A DNA stretch of 64,000 nt from contig NZ_CP142208.1 of NCBI RefSeq assembly GCF_036865545.1, forward strand, positions 3,472,001-3,536,000. Direction: 5' to 3'. The stretch's first letter is position 1, and each line of letters starts with the position of its first letter. Source of the stretch: Erwinia sp. E_sp_B01_1. GTDB lineage: Bacteria > Pseudomonadota > Gammaproteobacteria > Enterobacterales > Enterobacteriaceae. A program made the translations under genes and the position numbers. The notes beneath the pieces are model-generated. The model did no database searches, had not been told where the DNA came from, and saw only the letters and a list, made by a program, of their open reading frames with translations. Positions 16,825 to 28,615 of this stretch are shown one piece after another.

Positions 16825-16852
16825 TCAAGCTATTCAGCTCTGGCTCCGATAA
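16825..16852 (+). promoter_or_regulatory. Candidate sigma-28 (FliA) promoter for the flxA-like gene
   Basis: TCCGATAA (7 of 8 to the -10 consensus GCCGATAA) lies 29 bases before the start codon; TCAAGCTA 12 bases upstream is a weak match to TAAAGTTT (the usual spacer is 11). The downstream gene resembles flxA, a known class 3 flagellar gene. Confidence 0.5.
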
Positions 16853-16881
16853 CCGTTATGTTAATTACTAAGGAGACAGCG

Positions 16882-17226
16882 ATGACAACGATCAGCACCA
16901 GCACGAGTTCAGTAAGTTCAGGCAGTTCATCAGGTTCAGACAGCAGTTCTGCAAGTATTGCCAGCATCACCAAGCAAATCGCCAGCCTGCAGGAGGATTT
17001 GAAAAAACTGACTTCAGGTGACTCCTCTTCTTCCGAGGACACCGCAAAACAGGAAGAGTCGATTCAGAACCAGATTAAGCTTCTTCAGGCTCAGCTTGCT
17101 CAACTTGAGCAGGCACAGGCCAAGAAAGAACAGCAGGCCAAAACTGATGAACAACAGCAATCGACTAAGGTTGCCGATGGCGTGAACCGCCCGACAGAAA
17201 GCAACAAACTGAATGTTTATATCTAA
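16882..17226 (+). CDS. FlxA-like small coiled-coil protein
   Basis: A 114-residue soluble protein resembling E. coli FlxA. It has a Ser/Thr/Gly-rich N-terminus (about residues 1-32), a helical coiled-coil centre rich in Gln, Leu and Lys (about 33-90, [16 protein letters not shown] and [17 protein letters not shown]), and a short tail ending in LNVYI, like VNIYI in FlxA. Start: ATG 16882, 8 bases after AAGGAGA. FlxA is expressed with the flagellar regulon through sigma-28 and its molecular role is unknown. A sigma-28-like promoter precedes this gene. The last 4 bases overlap the end of convergent yfeR. Confidence 0.72.
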   Translation: MTTISTSTSSVSSGSSSGSDSSSASIASITKQIASLQEDLKKLTSGDSSSSEDTAKQEESIQNQIKLLQAQLAQLEQAQAKKEQQAKTDEQQQSTKVADGVNRPTESNKLNVYI

Positions 17227-18143
17227 AATTCAGGGGTAGTTTGCCGTTGTTGCGTCAGCAGGGCTGCCTGCTGGCGCACCTCCTGCCAGATAGCCTCTGC
17301 GGCAGGCGTCAGCGAACGGTTTTTTCGCCTTACCAGCACGATAGTCCGGTTTATCTCCGGCTCCATACGTTTGACCAGCAATGGCCTTCCCTGCGGCAAC
17401 GGCAATGCCAGCGCGGGCAGAATGCTGATGCCAATCCCCGCCTCCACCATCGGGTAAAGCGTTACGGGATGACCAATTTCCTGCACAATTTCTGCGTTAA
17501 CCTGCTGTACCCGCAAGGCCTCATCAATCAGCGCCCGGCTACCGGAAGAGTAATCCTGAAGAACCAGCTGCCGGTGGTTTAACATGTGCCAGCTCACTTT
17601 TTGCTGCGTGGCCAGCGGATCATCCTGACGACACAGCAGCAAAAATGGCTCATCCAGAATGGCTTCACACTCCAGATCGTCCACCGGCAGCGGGCCGACA
17701 ACAATGCCAAAGTCGACCTCTGCATTGCGGACGCTCTGCAACACCCACTGCTGCGCGCGATCGCGCAACATCACTTTGATCTCCGGAAAATTCAGCTGAC
17801 CAGAAGCCAGGCATTGTGGCATCAGATGCGCCGAGATGGTCTGGCTTGCCGCCACCCGTACCGTCCCGCTTCGCTGTTTACCGTAGCTGCGCACGTCCAG
17901 CAAGGTTGTATTCAGCTCCTCCAGCAGGCGCTCAAGTCGACTGGCAAGCTGTTCACCGGCTTCCGTCAACTGCACTTCCCGCGTAGTGCGGTCGAGCAGA
18001 CGGATACCCATCTCCCCCTCAAGCTCTTTGATACTGTGGCTGACAGCAGACTGGCTCAGCCCAATCACCTGACCTGCCTGACTAAAGCTCCCCTGCTGGG
18101 TAACGGCGACAAACACACGGAGTTGACGAAGGGTATAATTCAT
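17223..18143 (-). CDS. yfeR: LysR-family transcriptional regulator YfeR
   Basis: A 306-residue LysR-type regulator with an N-terminal helix-turn-helix ([32 protein letters not shown], residues 10-42) and a C-terminal periplasmic-binding-protein-like effector domain (about 90-300). It is divergent from yfeH with a 95-base intergenic region, the same pairing as in E. coli, where YfeR controls yfeH. Effector unknown. Confidence 0.88.
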   Translation of the reverse strand: MNYTLRQLRVFVAVTQQGSFSQAGQVIGLSQSAVSHSIKELEGEMGIRLLDRTTREVQLTEAGEQLASRLERLLEELNTTLLDVRSYGKQRSGTVRVAASQTISAHLMPQCLASGQLNFPEIKVMLRDRAQQWVLQSVRNAEVDFGIVVGPLPVDDLECEAILDEPFLLLCRQDDPLATQQKVSWHMLNHRQLVLQDYSSGSRALIDEALRVQQVNAEIVQEIGHPVTLYPMVEAGIGISILPALALPLPQGRPLLVKRMEPEINRTIVLVRRKNRSLTPAAEAIWQEVRQQAALLTQQRQTTPEF

Positions 18144-18238
18144 TTGTCCAATTCATATATGCATTCAATAAATCAATTTTATTTCTAAACCCGTCCGGCG
18201 CACAATAGCCCCATCATTTTTTTAACCAGGCATTAACA

Positions 18239-19258
18239 ATGCGTTTTTTCCGTATCGATCCTTTGATGTTAAAACTGATTATTACCGTCCTGCTGGCGAC
18301 TTTTCTGCCTGCGCGCGGTCATTTCGTGGAGTTTTTTGAATGGCTGACCACTGCGGCCATTGCGCTGCTGTTCTTTATGCACGGGGCCAAACTCTCTAAA
18401 GAGAAGATTATTGCCGGGGGCGGCCACTGGCGTCTGCACCTCTGGGTGATGTGCAGTACATTTGTGCTGTTTCCCCTCCTGGGCTTGCTGTTTGTCTGGT
18501 GGCACCCGCTGCCGGTCAGCGCGGAAATTTATACCGGTTTCCTCTATCTCTGCATTCTTCCAGCCACCGTGCAGTCCGCTATTGCGCTGACTTCGCTGGC
18601 TGGGGGTAACGTTGCTGCTGCGGTTTGCAGCGCCTCGGCGTCCAGCCTGTTAGGGGTCTTTATCTCCCCGCTGCTGGTGGGTCTGGTGATGAATGTGCAC
18701 AACGATGCTGCCAGCGGTAACTTCGAGCAGATCGGCAAAATTATGCTGCAACTGCTGGTGCCATTTGTGCTGGGACATCTGTCCCGTCGCTGGATTGCGG
18801 GCTGGGTAGAAAGACACCGTGGGCTAATCGGCAAAACTGACCAGGCCTCCATCCTGCTGGTGGTGTACTCGGCCTTCAGTGAAGCGGTAGTGAATGGGAT
18901 CTGGCATCGTGTGGGCGCTTCCACCCTGCTCTACATCGTGGCCGGTAGCCTGGGGATTTTGTTTGTGGCACTGCTTATCAATCTGCTGGCTGCACGCCTG
19001 TTCGGCTTTAACCGTCCTGACGAGATCACCATCCTGTTCTGCGGTTCGAAGAAGAGCCTGGCGAACGGCGTGCCGATGGCAAACATTCTGTTCCCTTCGG
19101 CCTCGGTCGGGATCATTGTGCTGCCGCTGATGATTTTCCATCAGGTGCAGCTGATGGTCTGTTCGATGCTGGCCCAGCGCTATAAAAAAGCGGGCGAGAA
19201 GCGGGCGTTAAAACAGCAGCAGGAAGCTAAAACAGCGGTGGTTGAATCACAGAAATAG
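18239..19258 (+). CDS. yfeH: YfeH, putative bile acid:sodium symporter family transporter
   Basis: A 339-residue inner-membrane protein with about ten hydrophobic segments of the bile acid:sodium symporter (BASS)/arsenite efflux superfamily, matching E. coli YfeH in length and start (MRFFRIDPLMLKL). Conserved features are the charged FFMHGAKLSKEKI loop, LPATVQSAIALTSLAGGN and FCGSKKSLANGVPMANILF, the broken-helix substrate site of the fold. The physiological substrate is unknown. It is divergent from its presumed regulator yfeR. Confidence 0.9.
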   Translation: MRFFRIDPLMLKLIITVLLATFLPARGHFVEFFEWLTTAAIALLFFMHGAKLSKEKIIAGGGHWRLHLWVMCSTFVLFPLLGLLFVWWHPLPVSAEIYTGFLYLCILPATVQSAIALTSLAGGNVAAAVCSASASSLLGVFISPLLVGLVMNVHNDAASGNFEQIGKIMLQLLVPFVLGHLSRRWIAGWVERHRGLIGKTDQASILLVVYSAFSEAVVNGIWHRVGASTLLYIVAGSLGILFVALLINLLAARLFGFNRPDEITILFCGSKKSLANGVPMANILFPSASVGIIVLPLMIFHQVQLMVCSMLAQRYKKAGEKRALKQQQEAKTAVVESQK

Positions 19259-19265
19259 CCCCGGC

Positions 19266-19481
19266 TTAGCTCCGCTTCAGCGGTTTAACCAGGCCCTCAA
19301 GCCCTTCAACTTTGATCGCCAGGGTGAGCTGCAACAGCTCACCCAAATGGCCTGCGGGAAACTCCCCCTTGCGGGCGAACCACAACAGATAAGGTTCCGG
19401 TAAATCGATCAGCACCAGCCCTTTGTACTTACCAAAGGGCATCACAGTATTAGCGATCTCAACCAGGTGCTCTTTTTCCAT
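19266..19481 (-). CDS. ypeB: YpeB, DUF3820 small protein
   Basis: A 71-residue protein matching E. coli YpeB (MEKExLxEIANTxMPFGKYKG...IDLPEPYLLWFARKGEFPAG). The DUF3820 core MPFGKYKG-LIDLP is also found in phage and nuclease-associated proteins; its role is unknown. I start at ATG 19481, one base after the ligA stop, so the two are translated together. A GTG three codons earlier would overlap ligA. Confidence 0.9.
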   Translation of the reverse strand: MEKEHLVEIANTVMPFGKYKGLVLIDLPEPYLLWFARKGEFPAGHLGELLQLTLAIKVEGLEGLVKPLKRS

Positions 19482-19482
19482 C

Positions 19483-21557
<2,075 letters not shown>

Positions 21558-21577
21558 TCAGGCCGGGAGCCTTAGCG

Positions 21578-22561
21578 TCAGGAGTTTGCCTCAATGACGT
21601 CACGGATTCGGTTCTTATAAGTTTCCAGCTTTTGCGGCGTCATCATACGGCGCTCATCATCCAGCACCACTCCACCTACGTCATCAGCAATACGCTGAGC
21701 CGACTGCAGCATCAGTTTGAAGTTCTGATTCGCGTCACCGTAGGAAGGCACCATCATAAAGATGGTGATCCCGGGAGTGGAGAAATCGGACATATTGTCC
21801 GGATTAAACGATCCTGGCTTAACCATGTTCGCGAGGCTGAACAGCACAGGGCCGCTGCCTGCCGGGCTGAGATGACGGTGGAAAATGTTCATTTCACCAA
21901 ACTGGAAGCCCGCCTGAAGCACCCCCTGCAGCAGGGCTTCACCATTCAGCACGCCGCCCGCATGGGCACCCACATTCAGAACCAGCACCGTCTCTTTAAC
22001 ACGTTCCGGTTTTGGCGCTGCAACAGGGGCCTCTTCACGGGCTGCCGGAGTTGCAGGAGAAGCTGGTGCGGCTGTTTCTGGCCTGGTCGCTGCCGGTTGC
22101 ACAGGCTGACGTGGTGCTTCCTGCTGACGTGGCGCTTCTGGCTGACGAGGAGCTTCCGGCTCAGCGGCTGGTTGATCATCGTAATCAAATTCAGGTTCAG
22201 GCGCGTGTGGCAGCTCTCCACCAAACAGCGGATCCAACTCCGGCTGTTCATCGACGGGCGTCTGATGACGCACCGGTTCAGGCTGGGCGCGAACTGGACG
22301 CGGCGGCGCTTGATCAGTACCAAAGAGAGGAGAAGCATTTTCCTCTTCATCCTCAGCCTGGGACCGTTTTACGCGCACTTCGCCAACGCCATCATCGGCG
22401 TCATCGAGTTCTTCTTCTCTTTGCTGTTTTAAACGCTTGTGAGGGCGATCGCGAAAAACGGATGAACGCTCTTTACGGCTAGTCCAGAGACCGTGAAGTA
22501 AGAGGGCTATTATGGCGATCGCGCCAACAACGATTAATATCAGACGCAAATCCTGCATCAT
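21578..22561 (-). CDS. zipA: Cell division protein ZipA
   Basis: Essential division protein that anchors FtsZ to the inner membrane. It has 327 residues (E. coli 328), starting at ATG 22561 ([26 protein letters not shown]). It has an N-terminal membrane helix (residues 5-26) with the short N-terminus outside, a basic stretch, then a Pro/Gln/Glu-rich linker to about residue 185 containing four near-repeats of EAPRQ. The globular FtsZ-binding domain follows ([42 protein letters not shown] ... PGSFNPDNM). The frame continues upstream without homology, so I reject the longer start. It is divergent from cysZ. Confidence 0.96.
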   Translation of the reverse strand: MMQDLRLILIVVGAIAIIALLLHGLWTSRKERSSVFRDRPHKRLKQQREEELDDADDGVGEVRVKRSQAEDEEENASPLFGTDQAPPRPVRAQPEPVRHQTPVDEQPELDPLFGGELPHAPEPEFDYDDQPAAEPEAPRQPEAPRQQEAPRQPVQPAATRPETAAPASPATPAAREEAPVAAPKPERVKETVLVLNVGAHAGGVLNGEALLQGVLQAGFQFGEMNIFHRHLSPAGSGPVLFSLANMVKPGSFNPDNMSDFSTPGITIFMMVPSYGDANQNFKLMLQSAQRIADDVGGVVLDDERRMMTPQKLETYKNRIRDVIEANS

Positions 22562-22781
22562 TGTATTCTCTGTTGTTCCAATACCTTGCCACCGCGGCAA
22601 ACTTTATCCTCTAACTGTATTTGCCCAGGATAACAAGTGCAAGTCCGTGCAGTATTTTCTGACAAATAAGCGTACATCAGCACGGTTTTTTGCTGTTTTT
22701 TCAATCAAAAGTGCACTGGTCAGCGCAAACAGCCAGGTTATGATCGCGCTGCAACAGAGTCTGTAAGGAGAAATTTACCTC

Positions 22782-23543
22782 ATGTCCCTCAATAACACCG
22801 GTAAGCCAGGCAATGGAATACACTATTTTGCACAAGGCTGGAGACTGATCCGGCTTCCAGGGATCCGGCGCTTTGTGATTATTCCCCTGCTGGTTAATTT
22901 TTTACTGATGGGTGGCGCTTTTGTCTGGCTTTTCTGGCAACTGGGCCAGTGGCTGCCGGCTCTGATGGCAAAAGTCCCTGACTGGCTTCAGTGGTTAAGC
23001 TACCTTTTGTGGCCCCTGACGGTCATTTCCATTTTGCTGGTTTTCAGCTACTTCTTCTCCACGATAGCTAACTGGATAGCGGCGCCCTTCTGTGGCCTGC
23101 TGGCAGAACAGCTCGAAGCCCGGTTGACCGGAAAACCGCTGCCTGACAGTGGTTGGGCCGGGATGATTAAAGACCTGCCACGCATCATGAAACGTGAGTG
23201 GCAAAAGCTGGCTTACTATCTCCCGCGCGCAATAGTGCTGCTGATCCTCTACTTCGTGCCTGGCTTTGGTCAGACTGTAGCGCCAGTGCTGTGGTTCCTG
23301 TTCAGCGCCTGGATGCTCTCCATCCAGTACTGCGATTACCCCTTTGATAATCACAAAGTGAGTTTTGCGAATATGCGCTCAGCGCTGCGCCGGAACAAGA
23401 CGGACAATATGCAATTCGGTGCGCTGGTAAGCCTGTTCACTATGGTCCCTGTTCTGAATTTAGCGATCATGCCGGTAGCCGTTTGCGGCGCAACAGCAAT
23501 GTGGGTTGACCGCTATCGCGCGGCTCTGGGGCGGGTAAATTAA
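22782..23543 (+). CDS. cysZ: Sulfate transporter CysZ
   Basis: Inner-membrane sulfate permease that supplies the cysteine pathway, 253 residues, the same length as E. coli CysZ. Several hydrophobic segments are visible (about residues 30-50, 65-90, 145-165, 205-230), with the conserved [14 protein letters not shown] start and [22 protein letters not shown] segment. The ATG at 22782 follows AAGGAG. cysK follows 130 bases later on the same strand, as in E. coli. Confidence 0.95.
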   Translation: MSLNNTGKPGNGIHYFAQGWRLIRLPGIRRFVIIPLLVNFLLMGGAFVWLFWQLGQWLPALMAKVPDWLQWLSYLLWPLTVISILLVFSYFFSTIANWIAAPFCGLLAEQLEARLTGKPLPDSGWAGMIKDLPRIMKREWQKLAYYLPRAIVLLILYFVPGFGQTVAPVLWFLFSAWMLSIQYCDYPFDNHKVSFANMRSALRRNKTDNMQFGALVSLFTMVPVLNLAIMPVAVCGATAMWVDRYRAALGRVN

Positions 23544-23672
23544 CGCCTTATGCATTTTTCACAGGCCTTATTGCTGCTTAACATATATATATACGATTTC
23601 ATCACTTCCTTGAGAAACTGAACCGGGTATGCTTTCAGCGTTCCCAATATTTCATACAGTTAAGGACGGGCT

Positions 23673-24641
23673 ATGAGTAAGATCTATGAAGACAACTCGC
23701 TGACTATCGGTCATACGCCGTTGGTTCGACTGAACCGCATCGGTAACGGTCGCATTCTGGCAAAAGTGGAGTCCCGTAACCCAAGCTTCAGCGTCAAATG
23801 CCGTATCGGTGCCAATATGATTTGGGACGCGGAAAAACGCGGCATCCTGAAGCCGGGCGTGGAGCTGGTTGAACCCACCAGCGGTAACACCGGGATCGCC
23901 CTGGCGTATGTAGCGGCGGCTCGCGGCTACAAACTGACGCTGACCATGCCTGAAACCATGAGCGTGGAACGCCGCAAGCTGCTGAAGGCTCTGGGCGCTA
24001 ATCTGATTCTGACCGAAGGCGCCAAAGGCATGAAAGGCGCGATTGCTAAGGCAGAAGAAGTTGTTGCCAGCAATCCTGATAAATTTGTGCTGCTTCAGCA
24101 GTTCAGCAACCCGGCGAACCCGGAAATCCATGAAAAGACCACTGGCCCGGAGATTTGGGAAGATACAGATGGCAACGTGGATGTCTTTATCTCAGGTGTG
24201 GGCACCGGTGGAACGCTGACCGGCGTTAGCCGTTATCTGAAAAACACCAAAGGTAAAAAAGAGTTAATTACCGTCGCCGTTGAACCTACTGATTCTCCGG
24301 TTATCGCTCAGGCGCTGGCTGGCGAAGAGCTCAAACCGGGCCCGCATAAAATCCAGGGTATCGGCGCAGGCTTTATTCCAGGCAATCTTGAACTGAGCCT
24401 GATTGACCGCGTGGTCGCCATCACCAATGAAGAATCTATCTCTACAGCCCGTCGTTTGATGGAAGAAGAAGGTATTCTGGCGGGGATCTCCTCCGGTGCT
24501 GCGGTTGCTGCCGCGCTGAAATTGCAGGAAGAAGAAGCCTACGCCAACAAGAATATCGTGGTGATCCTGCCCTCTTCCGGCGAGCGTTATTTAAGTACCG
24601 CGCTGTTTGCCGATCTCTTCACCGAGAAAGAGTTGCAGTAG
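23673..24641 (+). CDS. cysK: Cysteine synthase A (O-acetylserine sulfhydrylase A)
   Basis: Cytosolic PLP enzyme making L-cysteine from O-acetyl-L-serine and sulfide, 322 residues. PLP-binding Lys42 lies in [11 protein letters not shown], the substrate loop is [10 protein letters not shown], and the phosphate-binding loop is GTGGTLTG. The ATG follows AAGGA. The 130-base upstream region is AT-rich with a TATATATATA stretch and is where CysB acts in enteric bacteria; I did not define a CysB site. A terminator follows. Confidence 0.97.
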   Translation: MSKIYEDNSLTIGHTPLVRLNRIGNGRILAKVESRNPSFSVKCRIGANMIWDAEKRGILKPGVELVEPTSGNTGIALAYVAAARGYKLTLTMPETMSVERRKLLKALGANLILTEGAKGMKGAIAKAEEVVASNPDKFVLLQQFSNPANPEIHEKTTGPEIWEDTDGNVDVFISGVGTGGTLTGVSRYLKNTKGKKELITVAVEPTDSPVIAQALAGEELKPGPHKIQGIGAGFIPGNLELSLIDRVVAITNEESISTARRLMEEEGILAGISSGAAVAAALKLQEEEAYANKNIVVILPSSGERYLSTALFADLFTEKELQ

Positions 24642-24666
24642 TAAGGTCACAGCGGCGGATTTGTCT

Positions 24667-24695
24667 AAAAAAGCACCCGGACGGGTGCTTTTTTG
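24667..24695 (+). terminator. Terminator after cysK
   Basis: AAAAAAGCACCCG-GA-CGGGTGCTTTTTT; strong stem and T-run 25 bases after the stop. Confidence 0.92.
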
Positions 24696-24712
24696 TGGAG
24701 CACGTCAAACTT
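24692..24712 (+). promoter_or_regulatory. Candidate CRP site upstream of ptsH
   Basis: TTTGTGGAGCACGTCAAACTT resembles the upstream CRP site of the E. coli ptsH operon (TTTTGTGGCCTGCTTCAAACTT) and lies at the equivalent position, at the end of the cysK terminator. Confidence 0.5.
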
Positions 24713-24809
24713 TTGCCACCCTGTAGATTGCTTTTACCCTTGAGTGTCTGGTATCTAAGCTGCCATTATTTCGATCCACAAAATTAATCATGCGCGTGAG
24801 ATGGATCAA

Positions 24810-24823
24810 GCTGAATCGATTTA
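24810..24823 (+). promoter_or_regulatory. Cra (FruR) site upstream of ptsH
   Basis: GCTGAATCGATTTA fits the Cra consensus RSTGAAWCSNTHHW at every position and is the same sequence that precedes ptsH in E. coli. A promoter -10-like TAGACTTTA follows near 24990-24998. Confidence 0.75.
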
Positions 24824-25037
24824 CTGGTTTGGCGCGACAGGGGAATTCACGGCATAATGGGGGAAGGAAAGCGAGACGAGAGTGACTGACTGGCTCCCAC
24901 CTCCTCCCTACCCTTAACAGCGCATTTTGTGGCGCGTCTTCGTACGCAAGCCAGCGCGACTCATCCAGGCTAAAGTTCTGTCGCCAGGCTAGACTTTAGG
25001 TCGATAACATCTAACTAAATCGAATTGGGGAAAACGA

Positions 25038-25295
25038 ATGTTCCAGCAAGAAGTTACTATCACAGCACCTAACGGCCTTCATACCCGCCCTGCAGCACAG
25101 TTCGTAAAAGAAGCAAAAGCCTTTGTTTCAGATATCACTGTTACTTCCAACGGTAAATCAGCCAGCGCTAAAAGCCTGTTCAAATTGCAGACGCTGGGTC
25201 TGACCCAGGGGACTGTAGTGATCCTGGCTGCTGAAGGTGAAGATGAGCAGAAAGCGGTTGAGCATCTGGTTAAGCTGATGGCAGAGCTCGAATAA
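25038..25295 (+). CDS. ptsH: Phosphocarrier protein HPr
   Basis: Cytosolic HPr of the phosphotransferase system, 85 residues. It takes phosphate from enzyme I on His15 (GLHTRPAAQ) and passes it to sugar-specific enzymes IIA. Ser46 in [10 protein letters not shown] is conserved. The ATG follows TTGGGGAAAACGA. First gene of ptsH-ptsI-crr; the 213-base gap to ptsI contains a GC hairpin (CGCGGACA/TGTCCGCG), a layout also seen in E. coli. Confidence 0.99.
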   Translation: MFQQEVTITAPNGLHTRPAAQFVKEAKAFVSDITVTSNGKSASAKSLFKLQTLGLTQGTVVILAAEGEDEQKAVEHLVKLMAELE

Positions 25296-25508
25296 GCGCC
25301 TGATTTAACGCCGGGCCAGCACGATGATTGCAAACATTTTGATCGCGGACAGCATGTCCGCGTTGTTGCTTTCGTAAAGTCCCCCCAGTCCAACGAGGGG
25401 CCCCAGCGTACTTCCGCTGTTGTCCAATGCTGGCTCGCTGAGGAGGTTAATCCACAGTTACCGGATTAACCCTCCCGGGTGATAACTAGATATTAAAAAG
25501 GTAGGGTT

Positions 25509-27236
25509 ATGATTTCAGGTATTTTAGCATCACCGGGTATCGCTTTTGGCAAAGCGCTTCTGCTGAAAGAAGATGAGATAGTCATCAACCGGAAAAAAAT
25601 CGCTGCCGACCAGGTTGAGCAGGAAGTTCAGCGTTTTCTTGATGGTCGCACCAAGGCAGCCACTCAGCTGGAAGCGATCAAAATCAAAGCCGGTGAGACA
25701 TTCGGTGAAGAGAAAGAAGCGATCTTCGAAGGCCACATTATGTTGCTGGAAGATGAAGAGCTGGAGCAGGAAATCATAGCCCTGATTAAAGACGATCTGG
25801 CTTCTGCTGATGCAGCTGCATTCTCGGTGATTGAGGGCCAGGCTAAAGCGTTAGAAGAGCTGGATGACGAGTACCTGAAAGAGCGTGCGGCTGACGTGCG
25901 CGACATTGGTAAACGTCTGCTGCAGAATATTCTGGGTCTGCATATTGTTGATCTCAGCGCTATCGCTGATGAAGTGCTGCTGGTCGCCAAAGATCTGACC
26001 CCGTCAGAAACGGCACAGCTGAACCTCAACAAAGTGCTGGGCTTTATTACCGATCTGGGTGGACGCACATCCCACACCTCGATCATGGCGCGCTCTCTGG
26101 AGCTGCCAGCCATCGTCGGAACCGGCAACGTGACCACGCTGGTGAAAAATGATGATTATCTGATTCTGGACGGCGTGAACAACCAGATCTACGTGAACCC
26201 GACGGCAGAACAGATTGAAGAGCTTAAGGCGATTCACAATCAGTATGTCACCGAAAAGAACGATCTGGCCAAGCTGAAAGACCTGCCTGCCATCACTCTT
26301 GATGGTCATCAGGTTGAAGTCTGTGCCAACATCGGTACGGTGCGTGACGTGGCTGGTGCAGAGCGTAATGGTGCTGAAGGCGTTGGTCTGTACCGCACCG
26401 AGTTCCTGTTTATGGACCGTGACTCTCTGCCAAGCGAAGAAGAGCAATTCCAGGCTTATAAAGCCGTGGCTGAAGCAGTAGGCGCACAGGCGGTGATCGT
26501 GCGGACCATGGACATCGGCGGCGATAAAGACCTGCCGTACATGAATCTGCCTAAAGAAGACAACCCATTCCTGGGCTGGCGCGCGATCCGTATCGCGATG
26601 GACCGTCCTGAAATTCTGCATGCCCAGCTACGCGCCATCCTGCGCGCCTCGGCGTTCGGTAAGCTGCGCATCATGTTCCCGATGATCATCTCAGTAGAAG
26701 AAGTCCGGACGCTGAATGCCGAACTGGACAAGCTGAAAGCGCAGCTGCGTGAAGAAGGCAAAGCCTTTGATGAGACTATTGAGACCGGCATTATGGTGGA
26801 AACACCAGCTTCAGCCGCAATTGCTCACCATCTGGCTAAAGAAGTCGATTTCTTCAGTATCGGCACCAATGACCTTACGCAGTACACGTTAGCGGTGGAC
26901 CGTGGTAACGATCTGATTTCTCATCTCTACAATCCGATGACCCCTTCCGTACTGACGCTTATTAAGCAAGTTATTGATGCGTCTCATGCTGAAGGCAAAT
27001 GGACCGGGATGTGTGGTGAGCTGGCTGGCGATGAACGTGCTACACTGTTGTTACTGGGAATGGGGCTGGATGAATTCAGCATGAGTGCCATTTCTATCCC
27101 GCGCATCAAAAAAATTATTCGTAATACGAATTTTGAAGATGCGAAGGCATTAGCAGAGCAGGCTCTGGCTCAACCGACAGCGGACGAGTTGATGAACCTG
27201 GTCAACAAGTTCATTGAAGAAAAAACACTCTGCTGA
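25509..27236 (+). CDS. ptsI: PTS enzyme I (phosphoenolpyruvate-protein phosphotransferase)
   Basis: Cytosolic enzyme that transfers phosphate from phosphoenolpyruvate to HPr; 575 residues as in E. coli. Phosphorylated His189 lies in [21 protein letters not shown]. The PEP-binding barrel is in the C-terminal half, with [39 protein letters not shown] and the active-site Cys in [10 protein letters not shown]. Second gene of the pts operon, with AAGGTAGGG before the ATG. Confidence 0.99.
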   Translation: MISGILASPGIAFGKALLLKEDEIVINRKKIAADQVEQEVQRFLDGRTKAATQLEAIKIKAGETFGEEKEAIFEGHIMLLEDEELEQEIIALIKDDLASADAAAFSVIEGQAKALEELDDEYLKERAADVRDIGKRLLQNILGLHIVDLSAIADEVLLVAKDLTPSETAQLNLNKVLGFITDLGGRTSHTSIMARSLELPAIVGTGNVTTLVKNDDYLILDGVNNQIYVNPTAEQIEELKAIHNQYVTEKNDLAKLKDLPAITLDGHQVEVCANIGTVRDVAGAERNGAEGVGLYRTEFLFMDRDSLPSEEEQFQAYKAVAEAVGAQAVIVRTMDIGGDKDLPYMNLPKEDNPFLGWRAIRIAMDRPEILHAQLRAILRASAFGKLRIMFPMIISVEEVRTLNAELDKLKAQLREEGKAFDETIETGIMVETPASAAIAHHLAKEVDFFSIGTNDLTQYTLAVDRGNDLISHLYNPMTPSVLTLIKQVIDASHAEGKWTGMCGELAGDERATLLLLGMGLDEFSMSAISIPRIKKIIRNTNFEDAKALAEQALAQPTADELMNLVNKFIEEKTLC

Positions 27237-27281
27237 GAGACCTTGAGACGCTGGCCAAATATTACTGCTTAGGAGAAGATC

Positions 27282-27785
27282 ATGGGTTTGTTTTCAAAAC
27301 TTTTTGGCGATAAGTCAGATACCGCATCTGGAGCCATTGAGATCGTAGCACCCTTGTCAGGTGAAATCGTCAATATCGAAGACGTGCCGGACGTGGTGTT
27401 TGCGGAGAAAATTGTTGGCGACGGTATCGCTATCAAACCTACTGGCAATAAAATGGTAGCGCCGGTTGATGGCACCATCGGTAAGATTTTCGAAACCAAT
27501 CATGCATTTTCCATTGAGTCGGACAACGGCATCGAGCTGTTCGTCCACTTCGGAATTGATACGGTCGAACTGAAAGGTGAAGGCTTCAAGCGCATCGCTG
27601 AAGAAGGCCAGAAAGTGAAGAAAGGCGACGTCGTTATTGAGTTCGACCTGCCACTGCTGGAAGAAAAAGCGAAATCCACGCTGACGCCGGTCGTCATCTC
27701 CAACATGGATGAGATCAAGGAGCTGGTTAAGCTGACGGGTTCTGTAGTTGTGGGTGAAACACCTGTAATTCGTATCCGTAAATAA
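27282..27785 (+). CDS. crr: PTS glucose-specific enzyme IIA
   Basis: Cytosolic IIA-Glc, 167 residues, phosphoryl carrier for glucose uptake and the central signal of catabolite repression through adenylate cyclase activation and inducer exclusion. The active-site pair is His74 (ETNH) and His89 (FVHFGIDT). The amphipathic N-terminus MGLFSKLFG binds membranes. It lies 45 bases after ptsI with AGGAGA upstream, and a strong terminator follows. Confidence 0.98.
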   Translation: MGLFSKLFGDKSDTASGAIEIVAPLSGEIVNIEDVPDVVFAEKIVGDGIAIKPTGNKMVAPVDGTIGKIFETNHAFSIESDNGIELFVHFGIDTVELKGEGFKRIAEEGQKVKKGDVVIEFDLPLLEEKAKSTLTPVVISNMDEIKELVKLTGSVVVGETPVIRIRK

Positions 27786-27805
27786 CCGGCCATTGCGTCT
27801 GTAAT

Positions 27806-27838
27806 AAAGCCCCCTGAGCTGTTCAGGGGGCTTTTTTT
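27806..27838 (+). terminator. Terminator after crr
   Basis: AAAGCCCCCTGA-GCTGT-TCAGGGGGCTTTTTTT; long GC stem with T-run. Confidence 0.93.
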
Positions 27839-27856
27839 ATGCCTGATGAAAGATGA

Positions 27857-28552
27857 CTATGAGGAAAGAATCAACGCCTGACGAAGGCTGAGGGTGTCGG
27901 CCGGGGCCTCATTAAGATCTAACTGCTGCTCAAGTTCGTCCAGGTGCCCGGCCATGATCGTCTGAGCACGGTTCACATCACCCTGTTTCAACGCAGAAAC
28001 AATAGCCGAATGCTCATTGCACTGGCAGGAGGGGACGTCGTTACGCTGGTAGAGTGCCACTATCAGTGAACTGCGCACCATCAGGTTGGCGAGGATTTCA
28101 CTCAGCACGATGTTGTCGCTGATTTTGCCCAACAGCAGATGAAACTCGCTCAGCTCGCGGATAATCTCACGACGATCGTCATCACTGGCGGCAGTTTGTT
28201 CAGCCTGCTGCTGCGCTTCAAGTTCGGCCCGATGGGCGGCCATCTTCTCTGGCGTGATGCAGGCAATAATGGCGCTTTCGATGGCACGGCGGGCGGTAAA
28301 AATTTCGCGGGCTTCGCGGGCTTCCGGCTGCGCCACCATGGCACCCCGGTTAGGCTCGATAGTCACAATGTGCTGGAGCGCCATCCGTTGTAAAGCAGAC
28401 TGCACGTGATTACGGTTAGCCTCCAGCACATCAACAATTTGCGCCTCCACCAGCCGCATTCCCGGCTTTAACCGGTGCTGGGCGATGGCAACAGACAGCG
28501 CGTCAACGATACGCTGAACTTCCTGTTGCTTGCTGGTCGCAACTTTACTCAT
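27857..28552 (-). CDS. GntR-family regulator (FadR/FCD subfamily)
   Basis: A 231-residue transcriptional regulator. N-terminal winged helix (IVDALSVAIAQHRLKPGMRLVEAQIVDVLEANRNHVQSALQRMALQHIVTIEPNRGAMV, residues 14-73), then an all-helical FCD effector domain (about 85-215). It contains several His and Asp positions (EFHLLLGKIS, NEHSAIVSALKQGD) that in this subfamily can bind a metal or organic acid. It has no counterpart at this point in E. coli, where pdxK/ptsJ lie beside crr. It stands alone on the minus strand, so its target is not evident. Confidence 0.85.
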   Translation of the reverse strand: MSKVATSKQQEVQRIVDALSVAIAQHRLKPGMRLVEAQIVDVLEANRNHVQSALQRMALQHIVTIEPNRGAMVAQPEAREAREIFTARRAIESAIIACITPEKMAAHRAELEAQQQAEQTAASDDDRREIIRELSEFHLLLGKISDNIVLSEILANLMVRSSLIVALYQRNDVPSCQCNEHSAIVSALKQGDVNRAQTIMAGHLDELEQQLDLNEAPADTLSLRQALILSS

Positions 28553-28615
28553 CCCTTACCTCATAACGTGATCGCTAACGATTCTGGTCGACAATCATAG
28601 CACCCTGCGGCGTAC

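Noticed and set aside
15887..16828. Short frames over the tRNA-Val/Lys genes and their downstream repeat
   Set aside because: The protein-like repeats come from the tRNA copies and from the 94-base DNA repeat, not from coding selection.
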